Shown piece by piece: positions 17,311-24,992 of a stretch of 64,000 bases of DNA (positions are counted from its first letter, which is position 1; each line of letters starts with the position of its first letter). The notes beneath the pieces were generated by a model. The model did no database searches, was not told the DNA's origin, and saw nothing but the letters and a program-made list of their open reading frames with translations. Origin of the DNA: Bacteroidales bacterium UBA6366 (GTDB taxonomy: Bacteria; Bacteroidota; Bacteroidia; Bacteroidales; UBA932); the NCBI GenBank assembly GCA_002438845.1, contig DJRG01000089.1, forward strand, positions 25,772 to 89,771. The letters run 5' to 3'. The position numbers were made by a program, and so were the translations under genes.

Positions 17311-17961
17311 ATGTCAGAGAAGGTTACGACCGTTTGTCCGGCCTGCGGAGAAAAGCACGGAATCGAAGTCTGGAACCGCATAAATGTCGGAGAGAATCCG
17401 GAATTGAAAGCAAAAGTCAAGGACGGCTCGCTGTTCGTGTGGGAATGCCCGCATTGCGGCAAGGCGAATCTTGTCCAGGGTCAGACACTTTACCACGACC
17501 CGACCGAGCGCCTTATGATCTGGCTTATGCCAGACGGAATCCTTCCTGAGGTCCAAGAGAAAGCTCTTGAGGCTCAGTTCGAGAAGATTTCCCAGACTCT
17601 TGAAGGCTACACGCTCAGGCGTGTGAGCGACATCGGCTCGTTGATCGAGAAGGTCAACATTTTCGACGCCGGACTGGATGACTGCGTGATCGAGATGTGC
17701 AAGTACATCACCAAAATGGAAATGATGGAGAAAGGCGGCGCCAAGGACCTGCTCAGCACCCCGTTCAAGTTCTACCACATCGACGGCCCGGACAACGACC
17801 TCGAGTTCTCCTACCCCCAGAACGGTCAGATGCACGGCCTCCGCATCGGCTTCAACGTCTACGAAGACTGCGCCGGCATCATCCGCCGCAACCCCTCCGT
17901 CAAGCCCTCCCCCGGCTTCTCCCGCATCGACCCCGCCTGGGTCGCCCGCTTCTTCAGGTAA
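17311..17961 (+). CDS. CpXC domain protein
   Basis: 216 residues. Two Cys pairs, CPACG (Cys9/Cys12) and CPHCG (Cys46/Cys49), form a zinc-ribbon-like module at the N-terminus, followed by GQTLYHDP and a helical domain; this is the CpXC domain arrangement. No signal peptide is seen, so it is cytoplasmic. Biochemical role is unknown for the family. The last 20 bases of the gene lie inside a 24-bp repeat that recurs at 20567-20590 beyond the restriction-modification genes. The C-terminal third is markedly GC-richer than the genes that follow. Confidence 0.85.
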   Translation: MSEKVTTVCPACGEKHGIEVWNRINVGENPELKAKVKDGSLFVWECPHCGKANLVQGQTLYHDPTERLMIWLMPDGILPEVQEKALEAQFEKISQTLEGYTLRRVSDIGSLIEKVNIFDAGLDDCVIEMCKYITKMEMMEKGGAKDLLSTPFKFYHIDGPDNDLEFSYPQNGQMHGLRIGFNVYEDCAGIIRRNPSVKPSPGFSRIDPAWVARFFR

Positions 17962-17965
17962 CCCC
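17942..17965 (+). repeat. Left copy of perfect 24-bp direct repeat flanking the R-M genes
   Basis: The 24 bases are identical to 20567-20590, with a mismatch immediately on each side, so this is the full extent. The core is cgcttcttcaggtaacccc. It covers the last 20 bases of the CpXC gene including its TAA stop (17959-17961) and 4 bases beyond. Confidence 0.95.
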
Positions 17966-18000
17966 TGTCGCCTATGATGTAACTCAAGGTCCTTATAAGT

Positions 18001-19128
18001 TTATTTTCCTGAGAAAGAAAATGTTGGCTTCGTTTCTATCCAATCTTTAAGCGGCACATTATTTTTAGCTGCAAACTTACAACATATATCCAACCAAGTC
18101 TCATACATATACTTATCTCCTTTACGCAATAAAATAGGGTTAAAATCATTAATCATCATATACATTTCAGACGTGGGATGCTTTAACATAGCCTTAATAT
18201 CATCAGAATACTCTACGATGATATTAAACACTTGTGCCACAGGAGTTGCTAAACGTTTTCCATTCACGTGAGTTATCTTTCCACCAGCCGAGTACAAATC
18301 TCGAACATTTGGGTTGACAACTTGATTATAAGAGCACAACCAAAGAGTAGTATTATTATACTTTGTCATACTCCTTGTTGGATTTAATGCTTCAGGAAAG
18401 AGGATCATACATTTTGTTTGCAAATCACGTTTTTCCTCTGGTTCAAGTGAACTCCATAGTTTGATATTGAATGAATGTGTAGATTCAATATTGTCGGATG
18501 TAATCCACCATGGCATTTCTTGGCGGTTATGTTGTATTGCTAGTTCTTTGTAATATTGCCTAACCTTAGATATGGAATCTGGAGATGTGCGAAATTCATC
18601 ATAAGGGATTCCCATTTTTGAAAAAATGGAGTCTTTTGTAGAAATCTCCATATTAATCAGATATCTCGGAGAATGTGTAACGGCAATGTCATACAAAACA
18701 TCTCGGTATGGTCTACACTTGAATTGTGGAATATTGCCTCCAAGCTTCCCAAACAGCATAAAAATATCATCAACATTCTCAACACGAGTCGTTTCTAATA
18801 TACTACTACCAGTTGATGTCCAATGATCTTCCTTTGTTGATTTCACCTCTATTCCATAGTATTTTTCGGCAACAATATCTGGAAACCTTTGTCCATAAAT
18901 CAATTCTACCTCACTTGCTTCAAAAGGAGAATTGGAACATGCCAATTTAATTTTTTCAACCGCACACGACTCCAAGGAGGTAGAAGTTAATTGTTTATAT
19001 TCATTGGGATTAGCTAACGCTTCAGCATTAAGGATATTTTCAGTCCTACTCATCAAATCCACAAAAGCCTGATGCGCTAACGTTATATTCTTTTTTCTAA
19101 TTGCTATTATGTTCTTGTCCGTATTCAT
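18001..19128 (-). CDS. Type II restriction endonuclease (PD-(D/E)xK-type)
   Basis: 375 residues. A likely PD-(D/E)xK active site is RFPDIVAEKYYGIEVKST, with Pro83-Asp84 and Glu94-Val-Lys96. The rest is not recognised and no recognition sequence can be read from it. The start codon overlaps the methyltransferase stop by one base (TAATG on the minus strand), so the two are translated together, methyltransferase first. The stop is only 36 nt from the left 24-bp repeat. The gene is AT-rich compared with its chromosomal neighbours, consistent with recent transfer. Confidence 0.82.
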   Translation of the reverse strand: MNTDKNIIAIRKKNITLAHQAFVDLMSRTENILNAEALANPNEYKQLTSTSLESCAVEKIKLACSNSPFEASEVELIYGQRFPDIVAEKYYGIEVKSTKEDHWTSTGSSILETTRVENVDDIFMLFGKLGGNIPQFKCRPYRDVLYDIAVTHSPRYLINMEISTKDSIFSKMGIPYDEFRTSPDSISKVRQYYKELAIQHNRQEMPWWITSDNIESTHSFNIKLWSSLEPEEKRDLQTKCMILFPEALNPTRSMTKYNNTTLWLCSYNQVVNPNVRDLYSAGGKITHVNGKRLATPVAQVFNIIVEYSDDIKAMLKHPTSEMYMMINDFNPILLRKGDKYMYETWLDICCKFAAKNNVPLKDWIETKPTFSFSGK

Positions 19129-20480
19129 TATTCAAAATATAAAGGCCATACTTCTTGAATTCTTCTCGCTATGTTGTATGCCAACATTGGTGGTACAGCA
19201 TTACCTATCACTTTATACGCTCCAGATGGGCTTACCGCATAACGGTTCGACCCTGATTTATAAAACACAAAAGGATAATCAGGAGGAAATGTCTGTATAA
19301 GAGCACATTCACGAGGAGTAAGACGACGTTCTTTTAAACCTCTATTTAATTCATCCGTCATTTTTCCGCCATGTTCTTTTGAAAGTCTCCTAAACTCAAT
19401 ATTGCCATGATGTTCTGACCTAATTGTAGGTGCAAGGCCATCAAGGTTAATTTCTGTTTGTCCCTGACTACCATTACTCAAATATTTTGCCCCAGAATAA
19501 TTTTGCTGAGTTAAATCCACTGAATTCTCCGGTTCAGGAAGATCTTGAAGCACATCCCTACAACTGACAGGTCGTGGCAGAAGAGTATTACAAACATTAT
19601 AATTATGAGTTGGAGCTGGATAAGGATTATACTCATTTGGAATGTTCTGTTCTTCCAATGCAGATATTGCTTGCTGGTTCAAAGCCGAACGTTTAATTCC
19701 GATAAAAATCACACGTTCGCGTGTTTCCGGAACGCCGAAATTTGCTGCATGAAGGACTTGTGGGGATAAAACAATATAATCGTTACCATTAGCTGCAGAA
19801 AAATCACGTTGAATAATATCCTTGACATCTCCAAGACTAACAAGTCCCTTAACGTTTTCCGCAATGAACATTTTGGGTTGTACTATATCTATTACCTGCT
19901 TCATCCACATATATAGTTTGCCGCGCGTCTCTTCCGAAGGCTCTTCACTGATTCTTCTTTCTCCATTGTGAGAAACTGAAGAATCAAATCCTTTTCTTTT
20001 TCCGGCCACACTAAAATCTTGACAAGGAAATCCTCCTGTAACAACATCTATGTCTTTTGGAAAAATTTCATTCCCGCTGCGATGTAACTTAACCAAATCA
20101 ACAATACTTTCTAGATGATATATCTCCGGATTTATATGATAACGAGACATATAGCGCAACCACGTTAACCGTGCTTCCTCTAGGATATCACAAGCAAATA
20201 CGGTACGGAACTGATTTCGTTGTAACAAAACCCAATTATCACTTACTTTTGAATGTATCCAATTTTGATTTGCAACGGAATGGTTATGACAGATGAATCC
20301 TCCTTCTAAACCTAAATCCATTCCTCCACAACCCGAAAAGAGAGATAGTACTCTTAATGTTCCTTCTTCTTTCCGCTCATCTTGACAATTATTAAAGAAT
20401 AGACTATATTGAGGATCCTCAACAATTCTAGAAAATTCTTCTATTCCTATATCCGTGTATAAATGTTTATTTTTTAGCAT
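19128..20480 (-). CDS. DNA (cytosine-5-)-methyltransferase
   Basis: 450 residues from the ATG at 20480; an upstream in-frame ATG at 20564 would run into the flanking repeat and lacks support. C5-methyltransferase motifs appear in order: I LSLFSGCGG (45-53), IV GGFPCQDFSVAG (catalytic Cys153), VI ENVKGL (208-213), VIII ETRERVIFIG, then a target-recognition region, IX RLTPRECALIQTFPPDY and X YKVIGNAVPP near the C-terminus. It methylates cytosine in the site cut by the downstream endonuclease. Specificity is unknown. Confidence 0.95.
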   Translation of the reverse strand: MLKNKHLYTDIGIEEFSRIVEDPQYSLFFNNCQDERKEEGTLRVLSLFSGCGGMDLGLEGGFICHNHSVANQNWIHSKVSDNWVLLQRNQFRTVFACDILEEARLTWLRYMSRYHINPEIYHLESIVDLVKLHRSGNEIFPKDIDVVTGGFPCQDFSVAGKRKGFDSSVSHNGERRISEEPSEETRGKLYMWMKQVIDIVQPKMFIAENVKGLVSLGDVKDIIQRDFSAANGNDYIVLSPQVLHAANFGVPETRERVIFIGIKRSALNQQAISALEEQNIPNEYNPYPAPTHNYNVCNTLLPRPVSCRDVLQDLPEPENSVDLTQQNYSGAKYLSNGSQGQTEINLDGLAPTIRSEHHGNIEFRRLSKEHGGKMTDELNRGLKERRLTPRECALIQTFPPDYPFVFYKSGSNRYAVSPSGAYKVIGNAVPPMLAYNIARRIQEVWPLYFE

Positions 20481-20502
20481 TTCTAATTTATAATCATTAT
20501 TC

Positions 20503-20518
20503 TGTGTAAATATACACA
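20503..20518. promoter_or_regulatory. Inverted repeat over the putative R-M promoter
   Basis: TGTGTA-AATA-TACACA is a perfect 6-bp inverted repeat with a 4-nt centre, 23 nt upstream of the methyltransferase start. On the minus strand it contains TATATTTA, one mismatch from the -7 consensus TAnnTTTG. A repressor binding here could limit R-M expression; no controller gene is present. Confidence 0.45.
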
Positions 20519-20566
20519 AAAATTCTAAGGAACTACAATAACTCACGAAATGCGTTATATTCAAAT

Positions 20567-20590
20567 TCGCCCGCTTCTTCAGGTAACCCC
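20567..20590 (+). repeat. Right copy of perfect 24-bp direct repeat flanking the R-M genes
   Basis: Identical to 17942-17965. It starts 87 nt upstream of the methyltransferase start codon. Joining the CpXC gene at 17965 directly to 20591 would restore an uninterrupted chromosomal sequence with an intact CpXC stop. Confidence 0.95.
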
Positions 20591-21332
20591 GTTTCCTTAT
20601 TTGGCCAAAAGTAGGAGATTCATACGGGAACTTTCATTCGCCTTCAGCGGCCGGTGCCAGCAGTCCGTGTTCGGTAATCTTCATGATATTAGTTAGTTAT
20701 GAAATCTTGCCCTCCCGATTGTCCTGGCAGCGATTGGTAACTCATTGCTAATGAACGGGTGATATCCCACCGATTGATTTTCAAGCCCTTCTGAATTGTT
20801 GCCCGGCATATAAAATTAAGCTTCCTGCTTCACTTTCAAACCTCACAGGAGAATGGATCGGTATTCACTCATATTGAGTGATTTAACTTACACGGGAGAC
20901 ATGAGTTTTAGAAGCACGAATGGTAAACGCGTTCTAATTTCGGGATTGACACTTATCACAGGACTGGACCTAAACCAGATAGATTCATGCCAGGCGCTTC
21001 AGTAGGCTCACGGCTTGTTCCATTGTGCAGACCACGGGCACAGGAAGATGGGGTATAGAGGGAAGAGAGGCGGATTGATGTGGCTGACCCACTCTTTCGG
21101 GGATGGGGTCGAGCACAGTGAACAGCCTCTGAACATACCCAAAAGCACATCCTCGTGCTCGTGGTTTGTGAAACAGGTAACTTTGGCCGCAAGGAGCAAG
21201 TGCTTCGGTAGGAGTCGGACGCTTCTGCAGAGCACAGTGAGCGGTAAAGTAGGATAACAGATGGGGCTTCGGCAGGGCACAAGTTCTTCGGCAGGCTCAG
21301 CGACCAGACATGTACTTCTGTATTCATAAATT
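20591..21332. other. Long stretch without a recognisable gene
   Basis: No reading frame here has a convincing start, codon use or family signature; the overlapping frames on both strands near 20956-21352 look like chance. It contains a 7-bp hairpin (TCACTCA-TAT-TGAGTGA, 20865-20881) and, from 20998, degenerate short repeats. It may be a decayed gene or repeat-rich intergenic DNA. Confidence 0.6.
20998..21305 (+). repeat. Cluster of degenerate short repeats
   Basis: Four related words occur: cttcagtaggctcacgg (20998), cttcggtaggagtcgg (21203), cttcggcagggcacaag (21268) and cttcggcaggctcagcgacc (21286). A second word, gagcacagtga, appears near 21111 and again near 21231. They resemble dispersed intergenic repeats built on CTTCGGCAGGCTCAG; a repeat search over the genome would decide. 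Confidence 0.4.
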
Positions 21333-21368
21333 AAAGGGCCGCAGAGGAACAATCCCGTGCGACCCTTT
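21333..21368 (-). terminator. Rho-independent terminator after galK
   Basis: On the minus strand AAAGGGTCGCA and TGCGGCCCTTT pair over 11 positions (one G-T wobble) around a 14-nt loop, followed by AATTTAT. It begins 24 nt after the galK stop. Confidence 0.75.
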
Positions 21369-21391
21369 GTCGTATTAAGTAAAATTAGATA

Positions 21392-22543
21392 TTATTCGAC
21401 TCTTCTGGCGCCGTCGCTGATCACCACGTCGTAGAACTTCGGATCGTGACCGAACTTGGCAGGGAACTGCTCTTTCACGGCAGCGATGAACGCATCGTAG
21501 AGCTCGTCCTTCACCAGGTTGATGGTGCATCCGCCGAAGCCTCCACCCATCACACGTGAACCGGTCACCTCACACTTACGGGCAAGCTTGTTGAGGAAAT
21601 CAAGCTCCTCACAGCTGACCTCGTAGAGCTTGCTCAGGCCGAAGTGGGTCTGGTACATCATCTCGCCGACGGTCTCGTAGTCTCCCCTCTCAAGGGCATC
21701 ACACACGTCAAGAACCCTCTGAACCTCTCCGATGACATATTCAGCCCTGAGGAAATCCTCCTCTGAAATCTCCTCGCGGACCTCGTCGAGCCAAACTCTC
21801 TTGGCATCACTGAGGAACTCCACATCAGGATGGTTCTTTCTGATGGCCTTTGCGGCGTTCTCGCAGGACTCTCTCCTCTTGTTATACGCCGAAGATGCCA
21901 GTTCATGTTTCACACAGGAATCAACAAGAACAAGCCTGTACCCTTTCGGATCGAACGGGAAGTACTTGTACACCAATGTCTTGCAATCAAGACGGATAAG
22001 GCTGCCCTTCTTTCCGAAAATCGAGGCGAATTGATCCATGATTCCGCACTTCACACCGCAGTAGTTATGCTCTGTTGACTGGCCGATCTTGGCAAGTTCA
22101 AACTTGTCGATCTTGTTGTCGAACAAGTAGTTGATGGCGTAAGCGAAAGTGCTCTCCAAAGCGGCTGACGAAGACAGTCCGGCTCCAAGAGGAACATCTC
22201 CGGCGAAGACGGTGTCAAAACCCTCAACCTTTCCGCCACGCTTGATGGTCTCCCGGCACACGCCGAAGATGTAGCGGGCCCATTGCTGCTGAGGCTTGTC
22301 ATCCTCTTCAAGACCGAACTCGACATATTCATCATAGTCAAGCGAGAATGCCTTTACCTTCCTGCTTCCGTTCAACTTGACCTCAGCCATGATTCCGCAG
22401 TCAATGGCTCCCGGGAAAACATAACCACCGTTATAGTCTGTGTGCTCACCGATGAGGTTGATACGTCCTGCGGAAGCGAAAATCTCGCCTTCCACTCCGA
22501 AGAGAGTCTTGAATTTCTCTCTGATTTTGGTTTTCATTTCCAT
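21392..22543 (-). CDS. galK: Galactokinase
   Basis: 383 residues, the usual GalK length. GHMP-kinase motifs are complete: the galactokinase signature GRINLIGEHTDYNGGY (26-41), the ATP-binding loop PLGAGLSSSAALE (118-130), and the C-terminal GSRVMGGGFGGCTINLV. It phosphorylates galactose to galactose-1-phosphate in the Leloir pathway. The gene stands alone here: no galM, galT or transporter follows, and a hairpin terminator closes it. A start two codons later (MKT) is also possible. Confidence 0.97.
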   Translation of the reverse strand: MEMKTKIREKFKTLFGVEGEIFASAGRINLIGEHTDYNGGYVFPGAIDCGIMAEVKLNGSRKVKAFSLDYDEYVEFGLEEDDKPQQQWARYIFGVCRETIKRGGKVEGFDTVFAGDVPLGAGLSSSAALESTFAYAINYLFDNKIDKFELAKIGQSTEHNYCGVKCGIMDQFASIFGKKGSLIRLDCKTLVYKYFPFDPKGYRLVLVDSCVKHELASSAYNKRRESCENAAKAIRKNHPDVEFLSDAKRVWLDEVREEISEEDFLRAEYVIGEVQRVLDVCDALERGDYETVGEMMYQTHFGLSKLYEVSCEELDFLNKLARKCEVTGSRVMGGGFGGCTINLVKDELYDAFIAAVKEQFPAKFGHDPKFYDVVISDGARRVE

Positions 22544-22606
22544 ATTATGTGATTTTTAGTCTTGTTCGTCAAAGAAAGCGCCCCGAAAGGAATGCTTCCA
22601 ATAAGG

Positions 22607-22614
22607 CAAATTTA
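22607..22614 (-). promoter_or_regulatory. Probable -7 box of the galK promoter
   Basis: The minus strand reads TAAATTTG, matching TAnnTTTG, 63 nt upstream of the galK start. No clean TTTG -33 box is seen at 19-21 nt. Confidence 0.5.
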
Positions 22615-22632
22615 ACAATTTTTATTGATTAT

Positions 22633-23670
22633 CTACAGAATCCTCACAACAATCGGACAATGATCGCTCACTCCGCCTGCGTAACGCGGCCCTGTGTAAG
22701 TGCGAAGCGGTTTCTCCCCCGAATGGGCATTGTCCCTCGTCATAAGGAAGGGCAATCTTAAAACTTTCATTTCATCAATATGCCCGCCCGGCACAAGGCT
22801 TTCCGAAGCGAAGAACATGTCAATCATCTCCCATTTTCCTGAATATCTGATCGTTCCCTCTCCCTTTCCGGCCAATGTGGCCGCCAGGTTCGCCAAAGGA
22901 TAGGGCTGTCCGTCAGTCAATATTCCGAAAGCCGGATTCTCATGAGTGTCATTGAAGTCACCCATCGCGAGTATATTCCTTAACCCTGACCTTTGAAGCG
23001 AGTCTGTGACCTCACGCAACCTCCTCAGCGCCACCACTCTTCTGTCATTCGTCTTGCCCCCGTACTTGGATGGATGATGGTTCACCAGAAAGGCCACACT
23101 GTCCCCGTCCGGCTTCCGGAATTTTGTCAAAAGAATATCCCTGGTCCGCATCGGCGGATCTACTCCGCCTCCCACTCTAAGCGGAATGGCCTGAAGCAGC
23201 TTCAGTCTGGATTCCCGATAAAGGAGCGCCACATCAATCCCACGCGGATCGGGAGAGTCAAAATGCACTATCCGATAGTCCGTCTTATAGAGAGGTGTGT
23301 CTTCCAAAAGCCTTTCGAGGACGAAACGGTTCTCCACCTCGGCGACTCCTATAACGTCCGGAAACGCGCCTTCGCTGTCCTTTATCCAGAATATTGACTT
23401 TGCTATCGCATTGCATTTCGCCATGAATCGACGTTTGGTCCAGTGCCTTTTCCCGAAAGAGGTGAACTCCGCCTCTGAATCACTGCCGTTGAGACTGTCC
23501 CTGCGCCAGTCGAAAAGGTTCTCCAGATTCCAGAACATGACAAGTGTCTGATCTTCTCCTCCAGCCGCCTTTGCTATGTTTAAACAACTATTATCCTTAT
23601 GAACCCTATTAATTACAACGGCGGCCGGAAAGAGAAGAAAAACAGAGATTATGACGATAATCCTTTTCAT
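22633..23670 (-). CDS. Exported endonuclease/exonuclease/phosphatase-fold protein
   Basis: 345 residues from the ATG at 23670, chosen because MKRIIVIISVFLLFPAAVVI is a good signal/anchor segment; the ATG at 23694 adds eight unlikely residues. EEP-fold motifs: FWNLENLFDW (metal-binding Asn/Glu), VIGVAEVENRFVLERLL, the GIDVALLYR strand, VNHHPSKYGG, LAMGDFNDTHENP and the C-terminal GGVSDHCPIVVRI (Asp-His). The family hydrolyses phosphodiesters of nucleic acids, lipids or sugars; Bacteroidales have similar secreted proteins of unknown substrate. Confidence 0.85.
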   Translation of the reverse strand: MKRIIVIISVFLLFPAAVVINRVHKDNSCLNIAKAAGGEDQTLVMFWNLENLFDWRRDSLNGSDSEAEFTSFGKRHWTKRRFMAKCNAIAKSIFWIKDSEGAFPDVIGVAEVENRFVLERLLEDTPLYKTDYRIVHFDSPDPRGIDVALLYRESRLKLLQAIPLRVGGGVDPPMRTRDILLTKFRKPDGDSVAFLVNHHPSKYGGKTNDRRVVALRRLREVTDSLQRSGLRNILAMGDFNDTHENPAFGILTDGQPYPLANLAATLAGKGEGTIRYSGKWEMIDMFFASESLVPGGHIDEMKVLRLPFLMTRDNAHSGEKPLRTYTGPRYAGGVSDHCPIVVRIL

Positions 23671-23801
23671 TCCACCGACAAATATGCGGCACAAAAACGT
23701 AAAAAATGAAAAGAAACATAAAATCTTTCGTAAGAAACAGAAAAACCACCTTCTTTACCCCCAAACATCTTCCAAACAAGACAAAACAATTCCATTATTT
23801 G

Positions 23802-23809
23802 TATCTTTG
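23802..23809 (+). promoter_or_regulatory. -7 box of the ychF promoter
   Basis: TATCTTTG matches TAnnTTTG, 27 nt before the ychF start, so the leader would be about 20 nt. A -33 TTTG is not evident. Confidence 0.55.
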
Positions 23810-23836
23810 CCAAGAAAATATAGAATTCAATAAGAT

Positions 23837-24940
23837 ATGTCATTGAAATGCGGAATAGTCGGACTTCCGAATGTGGGCAAGTCCACTTTGTTCAACTGTG
23901 TGAGCTCAGGCAAGGCCCAGAGCGCCAATTTTCCTTTCTGTACGATAGAGCCTAATCTCGGCTCGACAAACGTTCCGGACAAGAGGCTGGAGGTGCTCGC
24001 GGACATGTGCAAGCCTAAGAGCGTCGTCCCGGCCACTGTGGACATTGTGGACATCGCCGGACTGGTAAAGGGTGCGAGCAAAGGGGAAGGCCTTGGAAAC
24101 CAGTTCCTTGCCAACATCCGTGAGACTGACGCCATACTTCATGTGCTCAGATGCTTCGATGACGGGAATGTGGTTCACGTGGACGGAAGCGTAGACCCTG
24201 TGAGGGACAAGGAAGTTGTGGACACTGAGCTTCAGATCAAAGATCTTGAGACGGTCGAGTCTCGTCTTGCCAAAAGCCAGAAACAGGCCACGACAGGCGG
24301 AGACAAGGACGCGAAGAAACTTGTCGCCCTTCTGTCACGCTACAAGGAAGCCCTCGAGCAGGGCAAGTCGTGCAGGTCCGTCGAGTTACTCAACGAGGAG
24401 GAGGCCGCCATGGCCAAGGATCTGTTCCTGCTGACCAACAAACCGGTGATGTACGTCTGCAATGTGGACGATGCCTCAGCCGTCAACGGCAACAAGTATG
24501 TGGAGGCCGTCCGCGAGGCCGTCAAGGAGGAGAACGCCGAGATTCTCGTCATCTCCGCCAAGACCGAATCCGAGATCGCCGAGATGGATTCCTACGAGGA
24601 CCGTCAGATGTTTCTGGAGGAGATGGGGCTGAAGGAATCAGGGGTCGTGAGGCTGATCCAGGGCGCTTACCACCTGCTTGGACTCCAGACCTTCTTCACG
24701 GCCGGATCAGACGAGTGCCGCGCCTGGACAATCCACAGGGGCGACAAGGCCCCGAAAGCCGCCGGTGTCATCCACACGGACTTCGAGAAAGGCTTCATCA
24801 GGGCCGAGGTCATCAAGTACGACGACTTCGTCACACTCGGCAGCGAAAGCGCCGTCAGGGCGGCGGGCAAACTCGCCACGGAAGGGAAGGAATATGTCGT
24901 CCAGGACGGCGACATCATGCACTTCCTCTTCAACGTCTGA
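23837..24940 (+). CDS. ychF: Obg-family ATPase YchF
   Basis: 367 residues, normal length. Walker A GLPNVGKST (9-17) opens the G domain, followed by DIAGLVKGASKGEGLGNQFL (switch/G3) and a coiled-coil insertion rich in Lys/Glu. The C-terminal TGS domain ends with AEGKEYVV-like GKEYVVQDGDIMHFLFNV. YchF/OLA1 prefers ATP and associates with the ribosome and stress responses. The next gene begins 52 nt downstream without a visible terminator. Confidence 0.97.
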   Translation: MSLKCGIVGLPNVGKSTLFNCVSSGKAQSANFPFCTIEPNLGSTNVPDKRLEVLADMCKPKSVVPATVDIVDIAGLVKGASKGEGLGNQFLANIRETDAILHVLRCFDDGNVVHVDGSVDPVRDKEVVDTELQIKDLETVESRLAKSQKQATTGGDKDAKKLVALLSRYKEALEQGKSCRSVELLNEEEAAMAKDLFLLTNKPVMYVCNVDDASAVNGNKYVEAVREAVKEENAEILVISAKTESEIAEMDSYEDRQMFLEEMGLKESGVVRLIQGAYHLLGLQTFFTAGSDECRAWTIHRGDKAPKAAGVIHTDFEKGFIRAEVIKYDDFVTLGSESAVRAAGKLATEGKEYVVQDGDIMHFLFNV

Positions 24941-24992
24941 TTTCTGAAGGGAAGTTCAGATCCTTACGATTACTTAAGTCCGCACGCATTCG

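Larger units (their letters stand above)
17966..20590. mobile_element. Repeat-bounded restriction-modification insertion
   Basis: The segment from the end of one 24-bp repeat to the end of the other (2625 bp) holds only a restriction endonuclease and a cytosine methyltransferase gene, both visibly AT-richer than the flanking CpXC and galK regions. There is no integrase, transposase or terminal inverted repeat. Insertion of R-M gene pairs with target duplication has been described for other bacteria. The boundaries are inferred from the repeat; the mechanism is not visible. Confidence 0.65.

Noticed and set aside
20481..20564. Upstream start for the methyltransferase
   Set aside because: The extra residues cover the putative promoter palindrome, and the ATG is almost at the flanking repeat; the ATG at 20480 gives a normal N-terminus.
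20956..21352. Overlapping frames of up to 123 codons in the gene-free stretch
   Set aside because: Frames on both strands compete over the same repeat-rich DNA, none has a ribosome site or domain, and their Ser/Pro/Cys-rich composition looks like translated repeats.
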